Program-made: the position numbers and the translations under genes
DNA from: Baffinella frigidus
Taxonomy: Eukaryota > Cryptophyceae > Cryptomonadales > Baffinellaceae
Direction: 5' to 3'
DNA length: 16,256 bases
NCBI GenBank assembly: GCA_026770585.1
Contig: MU646390.1
Span: 530,624-546,879, forward strand
Shown: positions 6,369 to 13,079 of the stretch, piece by piece
Numbering within the stretch: position 1 is the stretch's first letter
Layout of the letters: each line of letters opens with the position of its first letter
The notes under the pieces: model-generated
Databases searched by the model: none
What the model saw: the letters and a program-made list of their open reading frames with translations, nothing else
What the model was told of the DNA's origin: nothing

Positions 6369-6517
6369 TAGGCTAACGGCCTGAAAATGGGGTAGTTAGG
6401 CATACGGTATTGCCTAGGACCTCCTACCGTAGGCCGAGGGATCCTAGGACCAAAAAGTCTCGGCCTACGGTAGGAGGTCCTAGGCAATGCCGTAGGCCTA
6501 ACTACCCCATTTTTGGT
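6369..6517 (+). mobile_element. Family E long palindromic element, copy 1 (right end decayed)
   Basis: From TAGGCTAACGGCCTGAAAAT, arms of about 70 bp pair across a short centre: GGGGTAGTTAGGC..., TGCCTAGGACCTCCTACCGT and AGGCCGAG on the left, complement on the right. The right arm ends ACTACCCCATTTTTGGTCAG and lacks the final GCCGTTAGCCTA seen in copy 2. The centre reads GGATCCTAGGACCAAAAAGT. Confidence 0.88.
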
Positions 6518-6556
6518 CAGATACCCCAGTAAACTCCTAGCTCTGCTGCACGCGGG

Positions 6557-6738
6557 CTGACCGACTATTCTCGAGTTGACATGCCGGGTGTGCGGTGCAA
6601 ATCCGTCACCTTTGTGGCAGAAACGACCCTGGGCGCGCCAAACTGGTGAGCCCAAATGGACTGAGACCGGGTGACAAACGCGCCTCTCCGAGACGCGGCG
6701 CGCCACCCCGTGCCTCAACGATGCGCTTGTCGGTGCGG
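6557..6738 (+). repeat. Dispersed repeat D, copy 3
   Basis: It has the same order as copy 2, starting CCGACTATTCTCGAGTTGAC, with GTGCGGTGCAAATCCGTCAC, GGGCGCGCCAAACTGGTGAG, ACTGAGACCGGGTGAC and CCGTGCCTCAACGATGCGCT. The upstream GACCGACTATTCT also matches copy 1. The extra GCGGCGCGCCA is absent from copy 2. Confidence 0.85.
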
Positions 6739-6754
6739 GCAGTTTTTGAACGCG

Positions 6755-6784
6755 CGTTTCGGTGCGGGGACCCGCACCGAAACG
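6755..6784. repeat. Perfect 14-bp hairpin
   Basis: CGTTTCGGTGCGGG (6755-6768) and CCCGCACCGAAACG (6771-6784) pair exactly around GA. GC-rich. A partial third copy of GTCGGTGCGGGC lies at 6729. No T run follows and there is no gene, so I do not call it a terminator. Confidence 0.8.
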
Positions 6785-6886
6785 TTTGGGGTTTGAGGAC
6801 ACGAGTCCCGTGTAGGAATAGCCGGAGTGACTTAACACGGGACTTACCCGGAATTTGAGGAGGTTTCCGGTGAGGGTGAGCACTAA

Positions 6887-7046
6887 TAGAGTAACGGCCT
6901 GAAAATGGGGTAGTTAGGCCTACGGGATTGCCTAGGACCTCCTACCGTAGGCCGAGACGTTTTGGTCCTAGGATCCCTTGGCCTACGGTAGGAGGTCCTA
7001 GGCAATGCCGTAGGCCTAACTACCCCATTTTCAGGCCGTTAGCCTA
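6887..7046 (-). mobile_element. Family E long palindromic element, copy 2, TA-bounded
   Basis: The arms run from TAGAGTAACGGCCTGAAAAT at the left to ATTTTCAGGCCGTTAGCCTA at the right, 160 bp, both ends TA. The arms are nearly perfect over about 70 bp. The centre GTTTTGGTCCTAGGATCC is the reverse complement of the centre of copy 1, so the two copies lie in opposite orientation. The element would extrude a long cruciform. Non-coding. Confidence 0.9.
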
Positions 7047-7102
7047 TGAACGCAGGGCTCTTCGGTGGGGCATTCCAGGGTCGGGGTTGGAGCCGTTTGT
7101 TC

Positions 7103-7242
7103 TACCGCTGCCAAGCGAGGACGGGACAAAATTTTAAAAACTTTTACCTGAATCCTTCAGGAAATGGACTTTTAAAATTAAAAAGCCCAGGTCGAGTTTC
7201 GACCTTGGCGTTTGATTTCGTTCCAAACTCGCTCGACAGCGG
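7103..7242 (+). mobile_element. Repeat I, copy 1
   Basis: It starts TACCGCTGCCAAGCGAGG and ends CTCGCTCGACAGCGG, giving an imperfect terminal inverted repeat (CGCTGCCGAGC in copy 2). The interior has AATTTTAAAAACTTTTACCT, GAATCC, GGAAATGGACTTTTAAAAT and a GGTCGAGTTTCGACC hairpin. A second copy 600 bp downstream is in the same orientation. Small frames through it are not credible. Confidence 0.75.
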
Positions 7243-7348
7243 ATCCTACCATTTTGCAAAAAGGGCTCCAATTCGAAGGGCTCCAGTACAAATTGAATAA
7301 CTACCCCAATAGCCTTGCGTGGAGCCACCCTTGGAAGGTCCACGTATT

Positions 7349-7536
7349 TAGAGCTATTCCGGTAGGACTTGTCGCGTTTTCGATTTCGAGACTTCGAGAC
7401 TTCGAGACTTCATTTGTACCATGAGATTTGAAACGGTGTGTTTTAAAACGTTTTACGCCCTTTAAAACCTTTTTGAAGTCTGAAATCTTGAAATCTCGAA
7501 GTCGAAAACGCGACAAGTCCTACCGGAATGGCTCTA
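7349..7536. mobile_element. TA-bounded fold-back element J
   Basis: Arms of about 63 bp with some six mismatches begin TAGAGCTATTCCGGTAGGAC and end GTCCTACCGGAATGGCTCTA; both ends finish in TA. GAGACTTC is repeated three times in the left arm. The centre has TTCATTTGTACCA. Total 188 bp. Ends and centre resemble element H at 9911, but the arms differ. Open frames on both strands arise from the palindrome. Confidence 0.87.
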
Positions 7537-7701
7537 CCAAAACCGCATGCTGATTCCAGCGAGGGCGAGCAGGAAGGAAGGAAGGACCCATATGGCAACT
7601 TAAGGTGTAAGTCAATCATACATATATGTGTGTGGCGTGTGGCGTATACGAAGACGTCTTTGCTCTGAGCGTCTCACATGAGAGAGGGCGAGCCGGATGG
7701 G

Positions 7702-7841
7702 CCGCTGCCGAGCGAGGACGGGACACAATTTTAAAAACTTTGACCTGAATCCTGAAGGAAATGGACTTTTAAAATGAAAAGCCAGGACCGGAATCCCGGT
7801 CTTGACTGTCTTATATGTGCCGAGTTGGCTCGACAGCGGGA
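7702..7841 (+). mobile_element. Repeat I, copy 2
   Basis: It begins CCGCTGCCGAGCGAGGACGG, carries ACTTTGACCTGAATCCTGAA and GGAAATGGACTTTTAAAATG, then a hairpin GACCGGAATCCCGGTC in place of the copy 1 hairpin, and ends GGCTCGACAGCGG. The body is conserved while the hairpin and the following 40 bases have changed. Confidence 0.78.
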
Positions 7842-7952
7842 TACCGCGTGTAGCAAACTCCGGCGGAATAATAAGAATCTGTACCAGGATAAGGTACGTT
7901 GACACTTTTAGCGCGAACGGTTGCGTTTGAAATCCCCACCTGTGACCTGCGA

Positions 7953-8075
7953 GCAGGGTTGTTGGACGGGGATTCGGACGCTAGAGGACCCTAATTACAT
8001 GTGGGGTTGTAAGGATTTGTACCAGCAAAACCTTATCTAACCGCGTGCAGGGTTGCTGGATGGGGAGTCGGACGC
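7953..8075. repeat. Pair of 29-bp direct repeats
   Basis: GCAGGGTTGTTGGACGGGGA TTCGGACGC (7953-7981) and a copy with three substitutions (8047-8075) lie 94 bp apart. Between them, GGATTTGTACCAGC carries the recurrent GATTTGTACC motif. Confidence 0.75.
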
Positions 8076-8100
8076 GTACGTGGATGCCGACAAGACCCAG

Positions 8101-8279
8101 AACGCGTTGTGCATGGTGAAACCTCGCCATAACCTGTCTGATCTCGGCCGAAACCTCGCCATAACCTGTCTTATTATCATCCCAAACCTAGCCATAACCT
8201 GTCTGATCTCGGCCGAAACCCACCCATAATCTGTATATCTCTCAGTCTATTTGGACTCACCGAACGCGTTGTGCATGGT
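8101..8279. mobile_element. Insert flanked by 17-bp direct repeats
   Basis: AACGCGTTGTGCATGGT occurs at 8101-8117 and 8263-8279. The 145 bp between hold four tandem-like copies of AACCTCGCCATAACCTGTCT (with GATCTCGGCCG) and, at the right end, TCTCAGTCTATTTGGACTCA+CC, which is the reverse complement of a conserved part of repeat D. The 17-bp flanks could be a target-site duplication of a retroposon or the edges of a tandem duplication. Confidence 0.6.
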
Positions 8280-8307
8280 CACGGCCTCAACCCGAACCCC
8301 GAAGGGT

Positions 8308-8498
8308 CTTCAGCGGAAGGGCGTCCGCCTGCGGGTAGGGCGGGGTAGAGCCTCGCGGATCCCAGGCGCCTGTCTTCTCCCCTGTCGTCAGCGGAAGGCT
8401 GACGACCAAAATTAACCAGGCGGACCAACGTGTGGTAATTTTGGACGGGCGGACGGGTCCGCCTGGTTCGCCTGCGGGTGGGGCGGGGTAGAGACTGC
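8308..8498. repeat. GC-rich interleaved duplications
   Basis: CGCCTGCGGGTAGGGCGGGG+TAGAG at about 8325 recurs as CGCCTGCGGGTGGGGCGGGG+TAGAG at about 8468. GTCTTCAGCGGAAGG at 8308 recurs as GTCGTCAGCGGAAGG at 8385. An inverted pair CCAAAATTAACCA/TGTGGTAATTTTGG and GGCGGACC/GGTCCGCC lie in the middle. No gene is seen. Confidence 0.65.
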
Positions 8499-8582
8499 CA
8501 ACCGACGGGGATTATTCCGGGGATTACTCCAAATGAAACTTATTCGATACCCATATAACCACGAAATCCTAGGTGTGACAGA

Positions 8583-8750
8583 CCTTGGTCGGATAGCGAG
8601 GGGGCAAACTGATCGGGTAGTTTTGAGTCGTGTCCCAGTTGTGGGGGATGGAACTCCAAATTGGAGTTTCATCCCCCACAACTTGGACAAGACCCTTCAT
8701 TCGTACCCGAATTAAAGAGACCCGTTTGCCCCCTCGCTATCCGACCAAGG
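8583..8750. mobile_element. 168-bp fold-back element K
   Basis: The outer arms CCTTGGTCGGATAGCGAGGG+GGCAAAC and its exact complement ending 8750 pair over 27 bp. A second inner stem (about 8636-8684) pairs AGTTGTGGGGGATG with CATCCCCCACAACT around AACTCCAAATTGGAGTT. Short unpaired stretches separate the stems. Frames on both strands here (8412-8690 minus, 8533-8863 plus) are palindrome artefacts. It could be a MITE or source of a long hairpin RNA. Confidence 0.85.
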
Positions 8751-8815
8751 GTAGAATCCAGCCGAGAAAGACCGCGAAAGCCACTAGGGGCGGGTCAAGG
8801 GATGCCTCGGGGTTT

Positions 8816-8920
8816 GAATCTGTCCTGATGAAAAGGCGTAAGATAGCATCATTTGATGCCTAAAATAGCATATACACCCTTACCTTCCGCGTGAGGAGCC
8901 TAAGATAGCGGGACAGATTC
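8816..8920. repeat. Region bounded by 10-bp inverted repeats with TAAGATAGC motifs
   Basis: GAATCTGTCC (8816-8825) and GGACAGATTC (8911-8920) are exact inverses. Between them TAAGATAGC or TAAAATAGC occurs three times and GCATCATTTGATGC forms a small hairpin. It may be a decayed fold-back element. Confidence 0.55.
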
Positions 8921-9005
8921 TGTCTTGGTCCGAAATTAGATTACTCGGTTTGTGATATCCCAGACCGGAATAGCTGCACACCGAGACTACACATCCTTAG
9001 CATAG

Positions 9006-9024
9006 CCACACGGTGGACTGCGAA
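9006..9024 (+). repeat. Diverged family A terminus
   Basis: CCACACGGTGGACTGCGAA resembles the A end CCACACAGCGGACTTCGAA with three or four changes. The following bases do not continue the family. Weak evidence alone. Confidence 0.35.
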
Positions 9025-9329
9025 CCTTTCACCAAAGTCAACTTACCTGACGACAATTAACTTGAAGGATTTTTCTGATGCAAATTGGTCACGTATCACC
9101 CCGGAATCCGGGGTCAACGAAACCCCCATTTGCAGTAATCTCCAAACGGATGCGACCCGCAGGTCCCGTGTCTCCGACCCTCCTCGCGAAACCCTGGCAA
9201 GGTGCACGCCCTAACCCCCCCACACACGTACGGAAACGTGATCAAATGCTGACTTTTGGCGTGTTTCCTGGGCAATAATCCAATAATTAACTTATGAATC
9301 TGTTCGCATGGATAGCCTCGTGTGGGTAG

Positions 9330-9490
9330 CCACCCAGCGGACTTCGAAGGGATTTTGAATAACCCAAAAGCGATAAGACATACGGCCCTACGGTAGGCAA
9401 CCCCTAGGGACATAGGGGGGTTCCTACGGATGAGATCACGGAAAGTCGGCCCGAAATGGGCCGAAAATCCCTTCGTAGCCCGTTGTGTGG
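9330..9490 (+). mobile_element. Family A inverted-repeat element, full length
   Basis: Ends CCACCCAGCGGACTTCGAAG and CTTCGTAGCCCGTTGTGTGG, length 161 bp as in the copy at 3469. The inner order is the same, with GGCCCGAAATGGGCC in place of the usual palindrome. GTA lies just outside both ends, one base beyond (GTAGCCACC and GTGTGGCGTA), a possible 3-bp duplication. A 160-codon minus frame (9114-9596) includes the element and is not a gene. Confidence 0.9.
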
Positions 9491-9578
9491 CGTACGGAAG
9501 TTGACTGAAGGGATGGGTTTGTACCTGGATGATACCTGCACCGGGCACGCTTCGTACCATGAAACGGTCTGCATAGAC

Positions 9579-9688
9579 CCACACTGCGGACTTCAAAGGG
9601 ATTTTGAATAACCCCTAAGCGATAAGACTTAGGACCCTACAGTAGGCAACCCGTAGGGACATAGGGGGTTCCTACGGATAAGGAAACG
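9579..9688 (+). mobile_element. Family A element, 3'-truncated
   Basis: It starts CCACACTGCGGACTTCAAAG and follows the family through CCTACAGTAGGCAACCCGTA and CTACGGATAAGGAAACG, then departs at about 9688. The palindrome and right end are missing. It lies 88 bp after a full copy in the same orientation. Confidence 0.85.
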
Positions 9689-9910
9689 CTCTGCTTGGCC
9701 ACGCCAGAGTAGAAGAGGAATTTTTATACACACTCGTTCGCGCTAAAAAAAATGGATGGCTTATCCTGGTACATATTTTTTTAATCCGGACGTGTTCCGC
9801 ATGGCAAGAGCTCCAATTCCCATCACTTTGGGCGTGTTTCCCGAGTACAATCAACTTTACTCGAAGATCGTGTAGTAAAATGAATTTTCAACTTCAGACT
9901 TGGCGTGAAC
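9689..9910. other. Spacer without a gene
   Basis: GGCGTGTTTCCCGAG near 9832 resembles GGCGTGTTTCCTGGG near 9258, each followed about 15 bases later by AACTT, a short repeat fragment. GTGTAGTAAAAT at 9870-9881 matches the right half of the C core. No reading frame of interest. Confidence 0.4.
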
Positions 9911-10110
9911 TAGAGCGTTTGCGGTAATTGTTGTCCGTTTTGAAAGTGCGATTTTCCGGTTTTCCGGTTTTCATTTGCCCCCCCCCCCGATTCATTTGTA
10001 CCAGAGAAGTGTCCATTTAAAACATTCAACGACCTTTACAACATTTTAAAAAACGGTAAAACCGGAAAATCGCACTTTCAAAACGGACAACAATTACCGC
10101 AAACGCTCTA
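9911..10110. mobile_element. Intact TA-bounded fold-back element H
   Basis: The 53-bp arms are exactly complementary: TAGAGCGTTTGCGGTAATTG onward from 9911 and CAATTACCGCAAACGCTCTA ending at 10110. Both ends finish in TA. The 94-bp interior has a CCGG-type repeat, a C run and TTCATTTGTACCA. The perfect arms argue for recent insertion or for repair between arms. No coding capacity; likely a MITE that needs a transposase from elsewhere. Confidence 0.92.
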
Positions 10111-10210
10111 CACAACCGTGGGACTCTCTTTGGCTCTGCTCTGGGGAAACCGCAGTTGACTGATTTGTTTTAGCCAACAGCGATTTTAGTCAACCCCTCT
10201 CGTTGACCCA

Positions 10211-10430
10211 TACACCCTAAACCCCAAACACCAAACACCACAGCCTAAACCCTAAACCATAAACCCTGAACCCTAAACCCCAAACCCCAAACCCCAAACC
10301 CCGAACCCTGAACCCCAAACCCTAAACCCCAAACCCTCAATCCTAAACCCTAAACCCTAGACCCCAAACCCCAAACCCTAAACCCTAAACCCTAAACCCT
10401 AAACCCGAAACCTCAAACCCGAATCCTCGA
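10211..10430. repeat. Interstitial telomere-like tract, C-rich on + strand
   Basis: CCCTAAA and CCCCAAA units with scattered variants (CACCAAA, CCCGAAC). It is followed at once by the M tag repeats, which alternate with further short stretches of the same units. Confidence 0.94.
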
Positions 10431-10436
10431 TAGGTG

Positions 10437-11160
10437 GAAGTATCATCCGTGTGGTTCTACCCGCGAAAAGGATGGGACTGGGGGAAAGAGCAGGAGGTAT
10501 ATTATCCTAACCCTACACCCTAAACCCTAAACCCTAACCACGCAAGAGTGCAAGACTGACCTGGGAAAGCAAGTCAGTTCACACGGAATTTGTACCAACT
10601 TTCCGAAATTTCGAATTTTCTCTGGGGAGAATGTCAACTTATGAACTTTCAAAAACTCGGATTCCGGTTTTTTTTCTGTAAGCCAGTCAGCCCTTCACTC
10701 TTGGGTGGAAACCCTAGAGGGTGGGACTGCGGAAAAGAGCAGGAGGTGTCATGCGTGTGGTTCTACCCGCGAAAAGGGTGGGACTGGGGAAAAGAGCAGG
10801 AGGTAATCGTCGTAACCCTATCCCTTAAGTGGCGAGTAGGCTCATACGTCCTACCGTAGGGCCCTAGGACCTGCCTAGGACCTCTTGGCAGTCGATTTTG
10901 ACCGCCTTGCCACTTGAGGGGTACCCTGAACCCTGAAACCTAAACCTGAACCCTGAACCATAGAGGATAGGACTGGGGAAAAGGGCAGGAGGTACGTAAC
11001 CCTAAATCCTGGACCCTGAAACCTCAACGCTAGAGGATGAGACTGAGAAAAAGAACTTTCTTTTTCTGAGAAAACTGAGAAAAAGAGGTACATTATCGCA
11101 ACCCGAGCTCTTTGACCCTGAAACCTAAACCCTGGAGGGTGGGACTGCGGAAACGAGCAG
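10437..11160 (+). repeat. M tag repeats alternating with telomere-like units
   Basis: The tag GGGTGGGACTGGGGAAAAGA+GCAGGAGGT occurs at about 10469-10498, 10719-10747, 10775-10802, 10966-10992 and 11127-11153, plus a diverged one at 11034-11090 expanded by AAAGAACTTTCTTTTTCTGA. An upstream part, GTGTGGTTCTACCCGCGAAA, precedes two of them (10449, 10754). CCCTAAA-like units usually follow within 15 bases. This is the arrangement of a telomere-associated repeat. The purine-rich tag is not a ribosome-binding site. Confidence 0.85.
10820..10921 (-). mobile_element. Family F element, copy F1
   Basis: It starts TATCCCTTAAGTGGC and ends GCCACTTGAGGGGTA-like, about 102 bp. The interior has CCTACCGTAGGGCCCTAGGA and a TGCCTAGGACCTC stretch, then hairpin type 1 (GGCAGTCGATTTTGACCGCC). 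It lies inside the M/telomere-like region, away from the other F copies. Confidence 0.85.
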
Positions 11161-11167
11161 GAGGTAC

Positions 11168-11302
11168 ATTTTGCCTAACCTAAACCCTAAACCCTAAACC
11201 CCAAACCCCAAACCCCAAACTTCAAGCCCCAAACCCCAAACCCCAAACCCCAAACCCCAAACCCCAAACCCCAAACCCCAAACCCTAAACCCTAAACCCT
11301 AA
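11168..11302. repeat. Interstitial telomere-like tract, C-rich
   Basis: CCCTAAA units flank a block of about ten CCCCAAA units (11199-11285), one of them TTCAAGCCCC. It ends directly before the 287-bp satellite. Confidence 0.94.
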
Positions 11303-11311
11303 GACTGGCGG

Positions 11312-12040
11312 CAGGTGACAGTAGGCTACCACTGGCTGCTAACCTTCTTCTTATGTATGACATGTACCCTCACATCCTTCTGAAAAGTGATTCACTAGAC
11401 TACCTACCACCGCTTCGGCAGGTGACAGTACTTTCCAGTGGTACTTGACACTACCACTGGCCGCTCGAACCCTGGATGCCGGGTGTGAAGCGGACACTAA
11501 GATTGTGTGTGGGGCGTGCCGTGTCCTACTGTGTACGCCAATGCCTCTCTTTGTGTGTGGGGCGTGAGGTGGACACTGAGATGGTGTGTGGGGCGTATCA
11601 GGTGACAGTAGGCTACCACTGGCTGCTAACCTTCTTCTTCTGTATGACATGTACCCTCACATCCCTCTGAAAAGTAATCCACTTGACTACCTACCTCCGC
11701 TTCGGCAGGTGACAGTACTTTCCAGTGGTACTTGACACTACCACTGGCCGCTCGAACCCTGGATGACGGGTGTGAAGCGGGCACTTAAGATTGTGTGTGG
11801 GGCGTGACGTGTCCTACTGTGTACGCCAATGCCTCTCTTTGTGTGTGGAGCGTGAGGTGGACACTGAGATGGTGTGTGGGGCGTATCAGGTGACGGTAGG
11901 CTACCACTGGCCGCTAACCTTCTTCTTTTTTATGACATGTACCCACACATCCTTCTGAAAAGTGATCCACTTGACTACCCACCACCGCGTCGGCAGGTGA
12001 CAGTAGGCTACCACTGGCCGCTCGAACCTTGGATGACGGA
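11312..12040 (+). repeat. 287-bp satellite, two full units and one partial
   Basis: Units start with CAGGTGACAGTAGGCTACCA at 11312, 11599 and 11887. Each holds ATGACATGTACCC, GAAAAGTGATCCAC-like sequence, a second CGGCAGGTGACAGTA and ACCACTGGCCGCTCGAACC. The end of each full unit is GT-rich with repeated GTGTGTGGGGCG. The third unit lacks about 20 bases after the second CAGGTGACAGTA and stops near 12040. Every unit has an open stretch QVTVGYHW..LTFF..MTCT, but changes between units do not favour synonymous sites, so I do not call it coding. Confidence 0.88.
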
Positions 12041-12049
12041 CGCGCGCCT

Positions 12050-12167
12050 CTCTCCTCCGTCCGCTAAGACCTCCAAGACCTCCAAGCAACCTCCAAGACC
12101 TCCAAGCCTAGCACGAAAGGAAGGCGGGAAGCGGTAGCGCGGAAGGGAGAAAGATGGGCGACTCTCT
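12050..12167. repeat. N-region repeat: CCTCCAAGA units and GCGGTAGCGCGGAAGGGAG, copy 1
   Basis: CCAAGACCTCCAAGCAACC-like 10-base repeats (12068-12105) are followed by GGCGGGAAGCGGTAGCGCGG AAGGGAG and GATGGGCGACTCTCTT, where F2 is inserted. Similar CCAAG arrays lie at 12331-12382, 13048-13068, 13456-13472 and 13609-13632. Confidence 0.75.
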
Positions 12168-12271
12168 TATCCCTTAAGTGGCCATAGGGCGAATTTTCAC
12201 CCTAACTCGCCGTAGGCAGGTCCTAGGGCCCTACCGTAGGGCGTATGAGCCTACTGGTCACTTAAGGGATA
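12168..12271 (+). mobile_element. Family F element, copy F2, TA-bounded
   Basis: TATCCCTTAAGTGGCCA and TGGTCACTTAAGGGATA bound 104 bp, both ends TA. It has hairpin type 2 (AGGGCGAATTTTCACCCT), then GGCAGGTCCTAGGGCCCTAC, CGTAGGGCGTATGAGCC. It lies in N repeat copy 1; the right flank TTCTTTTCT is identical to that of F3. Confidence 0.92.
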
Positions 12272-12505
12272 TTCTTTTCTCAGAGAAGCGGTAGCGCGGA
12301 AGGGAGCAAGACGGCTCTCCTTTGTCCGTCAAGACCGCCAAGACCTCCAAGCAACCTTCGTCCGCCAAGACCTCCAAGCAACCCCTAGGTCGAAAGGCAA
12401 GCGGGAAGCGGTAGCGCGGAAGGGAGGAAAATGGGCGACTGTCTTAATCATTTTAAACGATATAGCGAGGGTTTGATTATTCTAGTTTCTTCTTAATCCT
12501 CTTAA
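12272..12505. repeat. N-region repeats, copies 2 and 3
   Basis: GCGGTAGCGCGGAAGGGAG occurs at 12288 and 12408, each near CCAAGACCTCCAAGCAACC arrays. Copy 3 is followed by GATGGGCGACT-like sequence and a 60-bp A/T-rich stretch (12440-12505) in which F3 sits. Confidence 0.75.
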
Positions 12506-12609
12506 TATCCCTTAAGTGACCAGTAGGCGCATACGCCCTACCGTAGGGCCCTAGGACCTGCCTAGGGCTTCCACGGGCGATTATTCGCCCGTTGGTCACT
12601 TAAGGGATA
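12506..12609 (-). mobile_element. Family F element, copy F3, TA-bounded, reverse orientation
   Basis: TATCCCTTAAGTGACCA to TTGGTCACTTAAGGGATA, 104 bp with TA at both ends. Inner order is reversed relative to F2: GTAGGCGCATACGCCCTACC first and the hairpin (ACGGGCGATTATTCGCCCGT) last. The right flank TTCTTTTCT matches F2's right flank. Confidence 0.92.
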
Positions 12610-12630
12610 TTCTTTTCTGAGTCTCAGAGA

Positions 12631-12755
12631 AGCGGTAGCGCGGAAGGGAGTAAGATGGAAAGGGGGCGCGGGGTACGGGATGTAATCATAAAGCTTCGCC
12701 CTGCAAGCGCTCTCTACAACGGAAAGCAGGAGAACGGAGAGCAGGCGAGAAGCGG
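12631..12755 (+). repeat. Long N repeat, copy A
   Basis: It runs AGCGGTAGCGCGGAAGGGAG, GATGGAAAGGGGGCGCGGGG, TACGGGATGTAATCATAAAG, CTTCGCCCTGCAAGCGC, CGGAAAGCAG, ACGGAGAGCAGGCGAGAAGC. Copy B is at 13837-13962 and a part at 13166-13212. G1 sits at its right end, where copy B has no insert. Confidence 0.85.
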
Positions 12756-12911
12756 TACAGGGGTACCTCGCTCATAAGAAACCGTCCCCCCCTAGGACCC
12801 TACAGTAGGGTACCTCGCGCATAAGAAACCGCGCCCCCCTAGGACCCTACAGTAGGGTCCCTATGGTGGTCCTAGGGGGGGACGGTTTCTTATGAGCGAG
12901 GTACCCCTGTA
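12756..12911 (-). mobile_element. Family G element, copy G1, with internal tandem duplication
   Basis: TACAGGGGTACCTCGCTCAT and ATGAGCGAGGTACCCCTGTA bound 156 bp, both TA-ended. The other full copies are 119-121 bp. The difference is mostly a 47-bp tandem duplication of the left arm (12763-12809 and 12810-12856), each with GTACCTCGC, CATAAGAAACCG, CCTAGGACCCTACAGTAGGG. A minus-strand frame at 12890-13078 starts here and is not credible. Confidence 0.92.
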
Positions 12912-13079
12912 GGGGGGCGCGCGAGTGGTGCATTGATGACACGGCAGATCCGATCCTGGCTTGGCAACGGCACGGGCTGACACCGACAATCCTCGCTAAT
13001 AAATCGGAAATAACGGGAATAACACGGCTCCAGGGTATCTCTCGTCGCCCTCCAAGACCTCGAAGCTACCCCTAGCACG
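12912..13079. other. Spacer, N-type flank, no gene
   Basis: GGGGGGCGCGCGAGTGGTGC directly after G1 resembles the flank at 13224-13250 (GGGGGGCGCGTGCGTAGTGC). CCAAGACCTC repeats lie at 13050. The middle 90 bases (12940-13035) show no repeat seen elsewhere in the window and no convincing frame. Confidence 0.45.

Noticed and set aside
6755-6784. Rho-independent terminator
   Set aside because: The hairpin is perfect, but no T run follows and no gene precedes it.
6212-6883. A 223-codon open frame on the minus strand, the longest in the window
   Set aside because: It reads through repeat D, element E1 and a telomere-like tract; its end is a PNPQ-type product of heptamer repeats. No domain, and it overlaps sequences repeated elsewhere without a conserved frame.
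9114-9596. A 160-codon minus-strand frame
   Set aside because: It spans a full family A element and part of another; the corresponding frame is not open in the other A copies.
10490-10500. AGGAGGT as ribosome-binding sites
   Set aside because: The motif is part of the M tag repeat next to telomere-like units, with no start codon and frame downstream; the DNA is eukaryote-like.
11476-12137. Open frames containing QVTVGYHW in the 287-bp satellite
   Set aside because: Open in all units but short, each ending after about 23 codons in TGA from the repeat start, and substitutions do not favour silent sites.
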